From Closterium sp. Naga37s-1 (taxonomy: Eukaryota > Streptophyta > Zygnematophyceae > Desmidiales > Closteriaceae), in assembly GCA_947471745.1 (NCBI GenBank), contig CANJKZ010000820.1:751501-815500 (forward strand): a DNA stretch of 64,000 nt, given 5' to 3'. The notes beneath the pieces are model-generated. The model ran no database searches. It saw nothing but the letters and a program-made list of their open reading frames with translations, and was not told the origin of the DNA. Position numbers and translations under genes: made by a program. Positions 35,640-47,512 of the stretch are shown piece by piece. Position 1 is the first letter of the stretch; every line of letters begins with the position of its first letter.

Positions 35640-37319
35640 TCAGTGCGCTCCAGCCTCCAGCTCCAGATCAAAGTGGAACACGCCTGCACCCATGCAAGCA
35701 TCCATATGATCAGCACATGTATACACATAATAAAGCAATTTAAAAGATTTTGGGGGCGGATGTGTATCGTCTTACCATGACCCTTGCCAACACGTCTCAG
35801 CTGGGCGACATAGTCTGACACTTGCTTGATGGCATCGACCTGGACATAACAAACCAGCCGTAAGTTTATAGACGCGACAGTATTGTCAACGAGCACAACC
35901 AGGGCCGACCATGCAGACAAAGAATAAACGTAATATAAATACCTGCTCGTTCAGGAAGTTGCCCTCCAGGAAATCGGTAAGCTGAACATCTCCAGCATCA
36001 GATGCCACCTGCATAACCGTCACCAACACATGCAATCCTCAGTTCTCGACGTAATTTTGAATTAAACATCACAAAACACAGTCATCCAACCATCCGACCA
36101 GTATGAGTTAGACTTTAGAACCCATAAACCTGCAACTCATACCTTGTGAAGGGCCAACAGCTTCTCGTTGACCAACTTCTCAAGAGCTAGGGTAAGCTCC
36201 ATCGCTGCAAGACAACAGCCCAACGGTGAAAGTTCAAACTGTGTAAGCTCAAAAGCCCAAATCCCAACCTTAAAACCCAAAACTGCAATATTGTTTTCAA
36301 CCCACAAGAAAGCAGAATGCAGACGCACCGTAAAGAGCATCACCCTTCTCAGGGTGATCAAATTCCATGGTCGCGGGCATCAGGATGGACTGAAGCTTAA
36401 CCCGGCCACCACGCTTGTTCTGCGGAGAGGAAACCCAAATTTTAAAACGCGTGTAAGTGTGTAAGCCATGCCATCCCACAGCCCAAAAGAACATAATTTG
36501 ATTGTGATTGAATGACCAAAATGTTTTCATTAATATGTTACACCCCATGAACGCACCTGGTACTCCATAAGCTTCTCTGCATGCTCGCGCTCCTCATTGC
36601 TGGCTGCCTTGAAGTACCTGCGTTCAGGAAGAAGATGCCAGCAAGTAATGTCTAGACATTCCTACACCAGCTTCCTTGTCTGTAACGCTTCGAAATCACA
36701 ACCCTCCTCGAATGAATGAAATGCGGCTGCGGAATTGGGATGTGAATGCGCAAGAGTTGGTCTACATTCTCAAGGAAAAACACAGGTTGACTTACTTGGC
36801 AAAGCCTGGCAGGGCCACGTTGTCGCGGTCGAAGTAGCAGTACAGCGCATGGTACACATACGAGATGTTGTACTCGATACTGCACGAAACATCAACAGCA
36901 ACGACCCTCAGAATCTGATCAGCATCCGTCCCCACCCTTTAAATAAAGAAATATTATCCCTCCAAACATTGAAGTTGAGAACTAGCCGTTGGAATAGCTT
37001 GCTTCAAAACTCACTTGATCTGCTCGTTGATCCCAGCCTCGGCGGCCGAGGAGTAGTTTTGCCGGGCGAACGACTCCTGCGGTTGGATGACGGCGGGAAC
37101 CTGGGTGAGTTGGCTCTGCACCTCGGCGAACGGCTCGAACACAACGCCAGTCAATGTCGCCTCGGCTGTGGGCTTGGCCTCAGCGCGAACACCCTTGCGA
37201 CCTCCGGATTTGACGAACGCGGGAGCAGGCTTGGTGTGCGATAGGGACCGCCCGCCAGCGACGGTCTGGCCGAAGCTGGCGACGGATCGCGCAGCGGAAG
37301 TTGAAAGGGACGCCGCCAT
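35640..37319 (-). CDS. FER: Plastid-type ferritin (iron storage)
   Basis: Eight coding exons: 37,015-37,319; 36,796-36,879; 36,557-36,617; 36,329-36,419; 36,143-36,204; 35,943-36,008; 35,776-35,839; 35,640-35,683. All introns are GT-AG and the exons sum to 259 codons with the stop (258 residues, usual for plant ferritin). The first about 55 residues ([18 protein letters not shown]) are Ser/Ala/Arg-rich, as in chloroplast transit peptides, followed by the plant-specific extension. The four-helix ferritin core has [20 protein letters not shown] (ExxH of the ferroxidase site), [11 protein letters not shown] and a [12 protein letters not shown] end. The family oxidises Fe(II) and stores it in a 24-mer shell in the stroma. 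An in-frame ATG 27 bp upstream exists, but MAASLS is the more typical start. No regulatory element is recognised. Confidence 0.95.
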
Positions 37320-38190
37320 TGCTGATGGTATATTTGTCTGGATCAACTGGTAATACCTCGAGATCTGCGAGATAACGTGCGTGCCCTAATAAGGAACGAG
37401 GACAAAACAAGCAGCTGAATTCAGGTAAGATCTAAGACAGTTCAAATAAGTCCCAAGGCGGGAACTCACTCAGGATGGTCGAGCTTGTGTGCTGGAGCGT
37501 GCGGACAGCACGGAAAAGCGCAGATGACGAGTTGGCGCCTAAATCCTTGCTGGCGGAGCGCAAGGAAGAGCAGGAAGAAGAGGAGCACTGGAAAAAGCTG
37601 AGCTAGCAATGAAGCTGCTTCTTGAAACAGGGAATCTTAGAAGTAGATGAAACAGGCACGCCTTTTACACGCATCCTGAACAGAGGCACTATAGAAAAGG
37701 CACACGTGGTGTGTTACGTTCCAGAGTGGTTAACAAGGGTTACGAGGATCACTGCCTGTTCTCTTACAAACAAGGGGAAGGTTGGTTACGAAAGGGGGTG
37801 CGCTGGGGGATTTCAGCGTCAGGTCTACACACCGTGAGCACGCATGGGGGAGGTGAGTTGCATGGTGGGAGGCCTACGTGGCTAGAAGCCCACGTGTTGG
37901 CTCCGTGTTTTGCACACAGCCTTGAAACCCGTCTATGGGGGTTCGCCAATCACGTGTTGGGGCCGGAAATGCCTGTTGCTACTGATATCAAGATGTGAGC
38001 TGCTACGTGGACGAATAGTTCATTGACGAATCAGGCTTTCTGAGTTGTGACAATCGAAGCATCTATAAACCGTGGACACATTTCACTTACCGAATTTTGG
38101 AATCTGGAGAAACATGATTTGGAATTAGTACAGATTTACAATTTCACAAAACACAAAATACACAAGCGCACACAAATTACAACGCAAATG
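37320..38190. promoter_or_regulatory. Ferritin upstream region and 3' flank of the TPR-like gene
   Basis: The 5' UTR and promoter of ferritin must lie here, roughly 37,320-37,650, and the 3' end of the TPR-like gene lies near 38,150. GC-rich and then AT-rich sequence without a gene, tRNA or repeat that I can support. No iron-responsive element of known plant type was recognised. Confidence 0.35.
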
Positions 38191-40118
38191 CTACACCACA
38201 GCATGGATCGTGGCTTCGGCTAGCGTATGCATTCTGCGAGCCTCCTCATTTTGCGCTTGCGAGGCCAAGGAAATCACCACATTCTGGGAAATGGAAGTAC
38301 ACAGCGGGGAAACGTGACGATTAATGAGACCGGTGCAAAACAGAGGGGATGCAAAATGTGAGTACAAGAAATGGTCCAGTTCACTCACCTGCACAGCGTG
38401 GTTGACAGTAGCAGCGGTTGCTGGGTCGGCAGCACAAATTGCAGCAAGGCGTGGAATCGCAAGCAGCTGGTGCAAAACTGCTGGTGCCTCCTTCTCCCTC
38501 CCACGACCCTGGTGGACGGAAAAGCCAGACAAAAAAAAAAAACAAAGAAGAAAAGGTAAGTTGACAAGCAGCTGCCTTACCACACCGACAGACTCTGTCT
38601 TTCTGTCAAAGTGTGTTGTGATAGACAAAGGTAAAGGTAGGTGTACTGCCTTAAAGGTAACGGTTCGTGCAAAACCTTACCATGGCAATAAGGGCGTTGA
38701 TGAGAGAAGCGTACGGCAGAGGCCATGCTGGAGCTAGCTGAAAGGGCCGACAGACAAGAAAAGACATTCCGAGGGAATTAAGACAGGAGAAAAGAGGGAA
38801 TGAACGACTGCGAGGAAGGATGGGAGCAGCCTTTGCAAAAGCAGTGGGGGGGATGAGATTAGAGCGTAGCATATGAGCCAGCATGGCCATGTAGATGCAG
38901 GGACCAGAGGGCGGGTGAGGCTTAATATTCCAATTTGAGGAGAGTTGGGGGTGCGGGTTTGAAGGTGGGGACATGGAGAGGGAGGGAGGGAGGGTTAGGA
39001 TGAGAGCTAGCACCACAGATGAGTTCACCCATTAGCACGCTGAATGCCTGTAGTGCCAAGAACCCGCACCTCAATGGCGCGCACCAGAAACCGCTCAGAA
39101 ACTTCCCCGCCCACCCTGCGAGCTGCCCCTTGGGAGACGCCTGCTCGCCGCTCCTGCCCGCCTGGTACCACAGCCACGCAACCCCTGGGCGTGGCCCCAC
39201 CGACCTCCTCCCCTGCGGCATCACATCACATCCAGATCCATTCACCCCATGCATGAGTTACCCATCTGAACCTATCTAGCACCGACCCCAACCCATCTAG
39301 CACCACCAACCTCAATAGCATACCTCAATGGCGCGCAGCAGAAACCGCTCGGAATCTTCCAGCATGCATTTCCTCCCCGCCCGCCCCGCCAGCTGTCCCT
39401 TGGGAGCCGCCCACTCGCCGCTCCTGCCCGCCTGGTACCACAGCCACGCATCCCCCGGGCGCAGCCCCACCGCCCTCCTGAGAAGGGGCAGCGCCTCCTC
39501 GAAGCATTGGGCTGCGAGGAGGTGACGGGCTTGCGAGGTGAGACGCCAGAGCATGAGGCTGCGCGCGTCTGCATGGGGGAATGACACTGCCGCCGCTGCT
39601 TCTGCTGCTTCTGCGGATGGGGAGGAACGGCCGACCATGGCTACCGCCCAATTCCCGAGGTTGGCCTTTTCCTCTTCCTCCTCCAGCGCTTCCAGCTCTT
39701 GCTCGCTCAGCTCTGGCGGCAGGGAGAAGGTTCGCGGTGCTGCCACGTCAGCGCCTGCCTCCTGATTGGTCGGAGCGGGAGCGCTGGCCCACATGCGATA
39801 TGGAGCTGCGGCGACTGCGGCTGATGTGGATGATTGGACGGTGGAAGAGGAGGAAGGGGAGGGGGGAGGGGTGAGGGGTTCGGGTGGGGAGGGGAGGAGG
39901 AGCGAGTCGAAGCAGATAGAGGTGGAGGAGGAGGAGGGGTTGGGGAGGAGGGAGAAGACAGCCCAGGGATGCAGAAGGAGGAGATCAGAAGAGGCGAGTG
40001 AGACCTGTCGCGGTGTGGGCAAGTAGAGACACAGCGGAGGGGGAGGGGAATAAAGCAACAAGTCAAATTTCCAATTCGGATTCTGTAAATCTTTCCTCTC
40101 AACTCTGAGCGCTATCAA
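38191..40118 (-). CDS. TPR-like protein, probably organellar, function unknown
   Basis: Exons that fit in phase: a first exon ending at 39,324; a 19-bp micro-exon 39,029-39,047; 38,681-38,733; 38,389-38,508; 38,191-38,283 with the stop. The helical part reads QARHLLAAQCFEEALPLLRR, AVGLRPGDAWLWYQAGR, then AFSVLMAPAWPLPYASLINA and KEAPAVLHQLLAIPRLAAIC. The Ala/Leu spacing is like tetratricopeptide repeats. Residues ELSEQELEALEEEEE form an acidic stretch before it. The start is unsure: an ATG at 40,116-40,118 gives a Ser/Pro-rich N-terminus that could be a transit peptide but overlaps the stop codon of the upstream gene, while the next ATG (39,794, MWASAPAP) gives a shorter protein. About 145 bp of the first exon is repeated in divergent form in the following intron (39,069-39,215). 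Confidence 0.6.
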
Positions 40119-41387
40119 ACGTTAAAACTGGTTCTAATATCTGTAACTTTAGATGCTCCAGAGATTCCGAACCAACTGCTTCCAGAAATCACCTTGGGAA
40201 TTACGAACGCTGGGCGTACCTTGATGGGTGCTGGCAGAGGCAGTTGGTTTGGCCGGGGGAGAAGGTTCAAGGAGGGTTCCTTGTCAGCAGCATCCAGCCA
40301 ATCGGCTACGAGCCAATGGCTGTGCGGGAAGATCGCCAGCTGGGCAGGCGCTGACGTGTCTGAAAAATGTCAAGTGCAACGCATGACAACAGACGGAACG
40401 CAGTTGGAAAAAGGAAGAGGTTGAAAGCCAATACATGTCAGACAAGCAGAAGCACCCATCAGACACACTGGTGGCACACACATGAGACACATGAGACACA
40501 GGAACTGAGAGCTTCTGTGAAATCGACAAGAAATTTCTCACCTCTTATGACCTCACCATACAAATCCACGTGGCGTTCTGGCAGAACTCACCGCTGGTGT
40601 TTTGGGTGGCAACCACAACAGTCAGAATCGCATCATCCAGGCGCTGCCTACTCAGCTCCACGTCAGCAGGCGGCGTGCAGGCGACCTGCCAGCTGTCACT
40701 GACGAATCTCGGGTCCTCGCACGTCTTGCCGTCCAAACAGCCCAGGCCAGCAGACCATTGACGAATCACAGTGTGCCACGTGGCAGGGCCCTGATCCACG
40801 TTGGTCCCCGTCACGTCCTCCACCACCCGAAGCGCGGACGCCGGCAAGGACGGCAGGAGAGCCTTGGCTACTAGCGACGCGGGGGTGGAGATTAACTCAG
40901 CGTCCGACTCCGATTCCGATTCGGACGCTGCTGTCGTTGGGAAGAGCTGAGCGGGAAGCTTAGGCGGCTCGGACCATTCCGTTGATCGCGGAAGCGCGTC
41001 TTTGAGAATGACGAAGCCCTCGCGAAGAAGCTGCTCGCGAACCTTCTCGACGTCGACAGACGCTTCATCCTCCGCGTTTGCCGGCGCAGCCGCAGGTTTG
41101 TCAAAACTCTCTGCGACTTCCACGGCAGCGGAAGATCCGCCGCTAATTGCGGTAGGAGAGAAGGCGCCGATGCCGAGGAGATTAAGCCGCTGCCGGGACC
41201 CACCATTGCCGCTCTTGAGGAGCTGGCAAGTTATGGTTGGCCGTCGTGATGCCACGTGGCAGTGAGGAGGAAGATTTATTGTAATAAAAGGGCAGTTCAG
41301 ACCTGTTGATGAAATTTCGGAGCGCGCGAAAGCAGATAGGCCAGTGGGGACAAGCGAACGAGTCGGACACAAGGTAGCGGAAGCCAT
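40115..41387 (-). CDS. Putative plastid protein with a PhyH-like region
   Basis: Three exons (40,592-41,387; 40,220-40,359; 40,115-40,192), GT-AG introns, 337 residues. The first about 55 residues are rich in Ser, Arg and Thr (MASATLCPTRSLVPTGLSAF) and look like a transit peptide. REQLLREGFVILKDALP (about residue 118) resembles the opening of phytanoyl-CoA dioxygenase-type proteins, and LAIFPHSHW near residue 278 resembles their distal PGSH strand. WHTVIRQWSAG near residue 204 sits where an HxD iron-binding motif would be, but the Asp is absent, so I would not claim catalysis. An acidic Ser/Glu/Asp tract (ESESESDAE) lies in the middle. The function is not known to me. The last four bases of the coding region overlap a possible ATG of the next gene. 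Confidence 0.6.
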
Positions 41388-42478
41388 GGCGCCGCGGTGT
41401 TTAGTAACAGGAGCAGGAAAACTATCCGCGGGTGCTTCAAAGCGGTCGTTACGGGCAGGAGCTAGTGCGCTTCACAAGAGAACCTCGGATTCTGACGGAG
41501 AGTATGAGATTCTTGGTAAAAGAAGCCGGTGAAGAAGCAATGTATGAATGGCTGCTGTCAAGTAGGTTCAGGATGATGGTCGGAAGAAACGCGGTCGAGC
41601 ATACAACTTGAAGGCACGGAAATACCGACGTGCGACGTCGCAACCGACGCACTCGCGATGTGGCCTTGAAATTCGCCGTCAGCAGGTGCGAACTTGCGAT
41701 GAAACGAAAAGGAGATGTGCAAAGGTGGCGTCGCTGTGCGATCCGAGTCCAAATTAGGTACCTGCGGCTCCAGCTAAGGCTCCACGCTGGACACTTTGCC
41801 ATGTCATCTACATATGTGTGCAGGATTTGTGTCGTCGTCAGCCGCGGCCCGGCGCGCTGTGGGCAGGCGTAGCCAGGACACGAGCCACGCGTGCGAAATT
41901 AGTCAATCTGATTGGATATCTGCCCCTGAAGCACGTGCCGGAAGTTGCCTGCCCGAGAGATCGGCAACTTTGTCGACGCACTTCGCGAAATATATCTAGT
42001 TGTTCGCCGTATCAGACCTCAACCCTGTGTGCTCCAGACCAGATTCCATGCTCAAGTGGTAACTTTCGCTTGGTCGGTGCGGCGGAGGACAAGGGCAGTG
42101 GCTTGGGGGGTTGAACTTGCCCGCTAAAGGGCAACCTCACATCCTTGGGTGCGTGCAGTATAAGGCCCAGGCAATGTACTCATGTGAAGTACCATAAACA
42201 AAAAAAACTCTGCTTCAGAAGTTACTATTAATGGTAACCATGCCTGAACAATGCTGAAATAAATACGTTATAAGCTCTACTGACAAGATAGAATGGATAT
42301 GAACATGCCTTACACAGGAAGGGCAAGTAAAATGAAATAAAAAAAGCACCGACTGGATCTGTAGCACCAATTTGTGCAAGAGCCCTGCACATACTTCATA
42401 CCTCATAAACTGGACTGGATCACTCCATCAGCTTTCCTTCTGACTGGACACCCTGCTAACCTTCTCAACTGGATCACA
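41388..42478. other. Intergenic region
   Basis: Lies between the start of the PhyH-like gene and the stop of the glycosyltransferase gene, both on the minus strand. It must contain the promoter of the former and the 3' UTR of the latter. Small open frames are present on both strands, but none has recognisable similarity or splice context. No repeat structure stands out. Confidence 0.35.
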
Positions 42479-45400
42479 TCAGCTTTTGGAACCAACACCT
42501 GAAGCAGCATCAGTGCTCTTCCCAACACCCATCTCATCCCCAAACCTCTCCCTCAGCATTGCATGCCAGTCATGAATGCACATGCGCCGCGACGAGTCAT
42601 AAAACCAGAACCGGTTCTTCACCAACCGATCCTTCTTCGCCTCTTTCCCCGAAATCCAGTTATTATGAAGAATCGTGCACCCGCTGCACGCATTCGCCAC
42701 GTTCAGCTGGTTCCAAAAGTCATGCACAGCTCCATTCGGGTACATATCCCTCGGCAGAAAAATCGTCCGAAGGCCGTTGCTCCACTGACATTCCTCCCGG
42801 TGAACCTTCCTCCCCTCAGCATCCACCACACTCTCTGGAAGCAGCAGCTCCCCCTTCTCCCCACATAGAACATCGTAGAAGCTTGGCTGTTCTGACAGTT
42901 GTGTTTTGGCTGCATGCGCGACAATCGCCTCGAATCCCTTGACAGTCATTGGATCCGCTCTTGCAAAATAAAACCCCGAGTTGATCCGCCGAATCCCCGT
43001 GCCTGACAGCGTCGCGTTTGGCTCGTTGCTCTGGATCGGGAACGTGCCAGGCCCGTACGAAAGCAGGTGCGGGAGAGGATCGGAGAACCAAACAATGTCA
43101 ACATCAGACCAGAGGACCGAGTACCCTGCCTTGAGAACCCTCAGCACCGCGCGGGATTTCAGCTTGGTGAATTGCCGGAAGCACTTGGTGCCGAACTGGC
43201 ACTGGCCCTGATCTATCCCCCTCATAGTTGTACTCGCGCGCTCGTAAAACACCGCCAGGCCTTGCGTGAACGCAAACCGGTACAAATCCTCATCCAGAGC
43301 CGCAACAATCAGGTTATTCCCGAGCCCCAGCTTTCGTAAATTGCACACGAAATTCATCAGCATTTCGGCGTAACCAAACGTAACCGCAACCAGGGTTACC
43401 ACCTTGAGCTCCTTGGGCTTTCCAGAGCCAGCAGCGCCTGGCAAGGGGACGTCCGGGACGATCCTGGCCAGCTGTGGTAACAGCTGCTCCATGGTGTGTG
43501 GGAGGCCGACGGTGGAGTTGGTGCGGGCTACAGCGTTGATGGCGAAATCGGCGCGGCGATCGATTGAGACGACGCCGCAGATCCAGAAGTCGCCCGAGTG
43601 GTGCTTGCGCGGGTCGGACTGGGTCTTGTACTCGTAGGCTGAGTATTCGCAGGAGCAGTTGGCCGGTCGCTCGCGCTTCAGCATGCAGATGTTCAGCGCT
43701 GTTGGGGAGAGGCGTTAAGGGAGGGACGAGGGGTGGGAGGGGGGGTGAGAGGAAAAGGGGGGAGTTGGGAACGGAGAATGAGGGAACGCTTCAGCATGCA
43801 GATGCTCAGCGCTGGGGGAGAGAGGGCAATGGAGAGGGGGCGAGATGGAGAGGGGGAGGGGGAGGAGGAGAGGGTGGGGGAGGGGGGAAGGGGAGGGTGG
43901 GAGGCGTTCCTATAAAAGCACTTGCGAGTGACTCACAATCGGGTTCGTAGCATGACGAAAGCCGCCACGGCGTGTGCAGAGCCGTGCCCTTCTGATTCGT
44001 ATACGTGCCGTGCGTCTCCGCCAGGTGAATATTCGCAAACAGCTCCCAGCTGCTCTTCTTCCGCGTGCTCCAAAAATGCCCGCCCGCCTTGCTCTCCTCC
44101 ACGCGCACGTGCGAGTACGTGTGCGCCACGTGGATGCTCGTGATCGCGTCGCTCGCGTCCACCACCTGTCGCAGCCCGCTCGCGACCGACTCGTGCACGA
44201 ACCAGTTGTCGTACTTCCCGCGCCCGAACGAAAACGGCGGCATGTGCGCCGAGAAAAGCGGAACGTTGGGGACGTTGTTCCACACCCAGAGGTCTACCCC
44301 GCCGTACGTGTGCAAGCTCCCCTCGCGCCGCACGAACCGGCGGATCTCCGCCTCGCGCTGCGCCTCCGCCATCATCCCAACCGGGCCGGGTTTCCGCCGC
44401 CACGCGTCTTTCTCAAACGAATACGGGAAATCCACCGCGACGTCCCATCGCGACGCGGTTAGGATCCACTCGCTGAAAAACGCCTGCACGCGCCCGATCG
44501 CGGGGACGATATCGGAGAGGAGAATAATATCCCCGTTGATCAGCATCGACAGCGGCGTGTCCGCCGCCTGCGCGCGCGCGACCATCGCGTGGAACAGCGG
44601 GACGCCGTAGAAATTCGTGTCGATCGTCGAGTCGACGAATACGGACCCCGGGAATTCCTGCGCGAGGAGATCGAAGCTGGGGTCCGATCCCAGCAGCACG
44701 ACCTTGGGTTGCGGGCGGAGGCGCAGCCAGGAGAGCAGCGCGCGGCGCTGCGGGTCCTCTGGGGTGTTTAAGTACGGCTTCGGAGCGCAGAAGATGGTCA
44801 TGGAGGGAATATCTCTTGCCCAATCAGGGAGCGGCATGTTCTGGTTGTGGACCATGTCGAGATCGTCCACGTCGACGAGATCGTCGGATGACGCGGCGCG
44901 GAGGATGCGCCGACGTGGCAGGCTCGGCGCGTCCGGCCAGTCGTCCATCCCGGGGAAGGCCTCCCCCGACGATGCGCCGTCGCCGTGACCGGCGCCGGAT
45001 CGTGCGGCGGCGGAGTCGGTTCCACGGAGGGAGCGGTTATGCCTGTGGAAGGGGAGGGAGGGGCCACGGGCGGGATGACCGAGGAAGGGAGGGTAATGAG
45101 AAGGCCGATTGAACTGCCTAGGACGAAGCGTATACATAGGACGAACAACAAATACCTAAAACGAACAACGATACCTTGGGAGTGTCGACGGCAGCACGAA
45201 GGCGTGCACGGTGAGGTAGATGGTGAGCGCGATGGCGAAGTTGGGGATGAACTCCGCCACGCGCTTTCCCACCCGCCCGTTCGCCCACTGCTGAAACGAA
45301 TCCGCCGCGCATTGGTAACCCGAACTCGCCCGTTTCGCATTGGCAACACTAGGAGGGGTTCCTGTGCTTCTGAGACCGGTTGCGGCGCCGGCAGACAAGC

Positions 45401-45767
45401 TAGTGGCGACTCGAGTTGGAGAATATGGTGGTTGGGTGAGCGGCCGTTTATTAGGAGAGATTAAAGCCTTCGACAGGGACCCGGACGAAGCTTCGACTAC
45501 GTGGGTGGAAATTCGTGGCTGCGTGCGAACCCGCCTGATTTCAACCTCGGGGAGGCAGCGCGGGGAGACGTTAAGAGAGGACGACGTGGCTTGGTCAAGG
45601 AACGACGTGGCTTCGGCTTGAACCAGCGTGCCGGGAATTGGCTGCGATTCGTGGGTAGGCTCTTCAGTTCTTAGGTTGCCTGACAGGTTATCGAGAGAAT
45701 TCGACCGTAGGAGGGAGGGTTGTTGCGGAGGTGGGGAGGAGCGCGCTAAGAGTTCAATGTCATCCAT
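42479..45767 (-). CDS. Type II membrane protein with two glycosyltransferase-like domains (GT77-like C-terminus)
   Basis: Three exons (45,175-45,767; 43,937-45,117; 42,479-43,698), in frame, 997 residues. The N-terminal about 175 residues are Ser/Pro-rich and lack a signal; one membrane anchor follows (FIPNFAIALTIYLTVHAFVL), typical of Golgi type II enzymes. The first luminal domain (exon 2) has SMTIFCAPKPYLN, VVLLGSDPSFDLL and LINGDIILLSDI, an acidic metal-site-like motif. The second (exon 3) has TLVAVTFGYAEMLMNF, the DxD motif SDVDIVWFSDPL, INSGFYFARAD and LHNNWISGKEAKKD, as in plant nucleotide-diphospho-sugar transferases of CAZy family GT77 (arabinosyl- and xylosyltransferases for wall polymers and extensins). 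The acceptor substrate cannot be told. The intron between exons 2 and 3 holds a second copy of the exon 3 start (43,792-43,812). Confidence 0.82.
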
Positions 45768-47084
45768 GGTTGCTCACGCCACTGAGCGACACGCGTGGTA
45801 CCCCAGCACAGCCCCCCTACTAAAGGTTAGGGATGGTGACGGGCGCTGAGCAAGCAAAGAGAGGAGCCGAGTGACAGGCGAGGTGAGAAGGCAGAAGAAA
45901 ACGAGTGCAAAGCGGAGTTTAGAACGTAACTGATCGTTGAAGAGGAAGGAGAAGTTTATTTGTACTGAAACTTATTGTTCAAACAGAGCGGTTGAGTACG
46001 ATAATGTACAATCCGAAATGGTTTCATTGTTTTGCTACTCTGAAACCCACCTGAGCATTTCTGTGGATGCGACTGTGAACGAACTTATGGACCGCCCTGA
46101 GGTGGAGTGATAGCATGGTTTGTTTGGCCAACCGCGACACAAACCGAGATAAGTCTATTCATAACGCACAGAACCACTTAAGGTTCAGAACGTCAATCGA
46201 ACTTGTCGTGAAATCGGATCGAGTTACAGTGCGTCACAACTCTCAAATTACAAGGTTTGGCGGTTTGTGAAATGCTTCACAACTACCCTTGTCAAGATCG
46301 GGACCTGGAGGTGTGATGGCGTGGCATCGCAAGCGCATCATCGAATCGCAGCCGTTGAAGTCGTTCGACGTCTTCTTCGTTCGTTCGGAGCTGGCTCACA
46401 TACACACACCTTCGCCATTCGGCAGATTTACAGTACAGTACACCTGCCCGTACAGGACAGCCATTGACCAAACATTGCACCGTGCAGTTCAGTCTATCAA
46501 TCGGATTAGGAACAGTGCACGCTTCCCCCTGCCTGCTCCGCCCCCTCCCCTCCAGGACACAAGCGCAGCGTGTTTGTCTTGTCAGCCGACAGTGTGCTGT
46601 AATTGGGCAGCGGAGGTCAAGGATGCGCAAGCTGCTCTGTGATATTCTTGATACAAGGTCACGCGTTTACTCTAATTTCGGCATACTGGCTTACGATATT
46701 TCCAGATGAGGCTACTTCACCTGATAAGTTATTGTTAACCATATTCATGTGATACCTGTGCGTCAGCGTTTCGACTGCAAGTTCCCGCTTTTATCGAGAA
46801 TACGACTGACCGACACTCGCGCTGGTTATGATCGGACGTGGAGTATGTGGTAGTGGTGGTGGTGAAGTATGTTCTGCTGACTACGGTGCTGTTCCGTTTC
46901 GTGCTGACACATTCTCCCTCGCAATAACTCACAGTAGGGCAATTCGATACACTAAAATGCAGGGCCCAGCGTGCACTCTCATCTATGCTGAAGAGCAAAG
47001 ACTTTTACGAGTTGGGTGAGTGCAGAATCCAAGCAGCGCAAACTCGTCTGTAGCGTTGTTGCTTGGACGCGCCCCAATAACACC
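45768..47084. promoter_or_regulatory. Divergent intergenic region between the glycosyltransferase and LRR genes
   Basis: The glycosyltransferase runs left and the LRR gene runs right, so both promoters are expected between 45,768 and 47,868. I see no gene in this part. Open frames around 46,290-46,640 have no recognisable domain or splice context, and I leave them out. Confidence 0.35.
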
Positions 47085-47502
47085 GAGATTTTTGCTCAAA
47101 CCCGCGGAAGCGCGGTTTGATTTATTATCGCTACGTGGCAAGCCTATGATCGCGTGAAGCGCGATTTGCTTTATTGTTATCACAAAATTCAAGAGAGATT
47201 GAGTTAAGTGCTGTACTGCGCTGCCCGCGGGCAAAAATAAAACCCTTATATGTAAGGCGTGCGTTAGGGATGCATCAACCCTCAACACCTAGAGGCAAGG
47301 TGTTTAGGGTTGATGCCTCCCTAACGCATACCAGGCCAGAATGGGTTTTATTTTTGCCCAATGGCAGCGCAGTACGGAACTTAACTAAATTTTGGTTGAA
47401 GTCTGTGATAACAATAAAACAGATCGCGGCTCACGCAATCGAAGGCATGCCACGTGGCGGTAATAAAACAAACTGCGATTCCGCGGGATTGAGCAAAACT
47501 CT
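47085..47502. mobile_element. Foldback MULE-like MITE
   Basis: The whole 418-bp element is a pair of inverted arms of about 200 bp. The left end GAGATTTTTGCTCAAACCCG pairs with the right end reverse-complemented GAGAGTTTTGCTCAATCCCG, and similarity continues to the centre near 47,290. Direct repeats CAATAACACC flank it (47,075-47,084 and 47,503-47,512). Long inverted repeats opening with GAGA and a 9-10-bp duplication fit Mutator-like elements; maize Mu ends also begin GAGAT. There is no coding capacity. It lies about 370 bp upstream of the LRR gene start. Confidence 0.75.
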
Positions 47503-47512
47503 CAATAACACC

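Noticed and set aside
46289-46642. Possible small gene upstream of the LRR gene
   Set aside because: The frame has no recognisable domain, no splice context and an equally long frame on the other strand.
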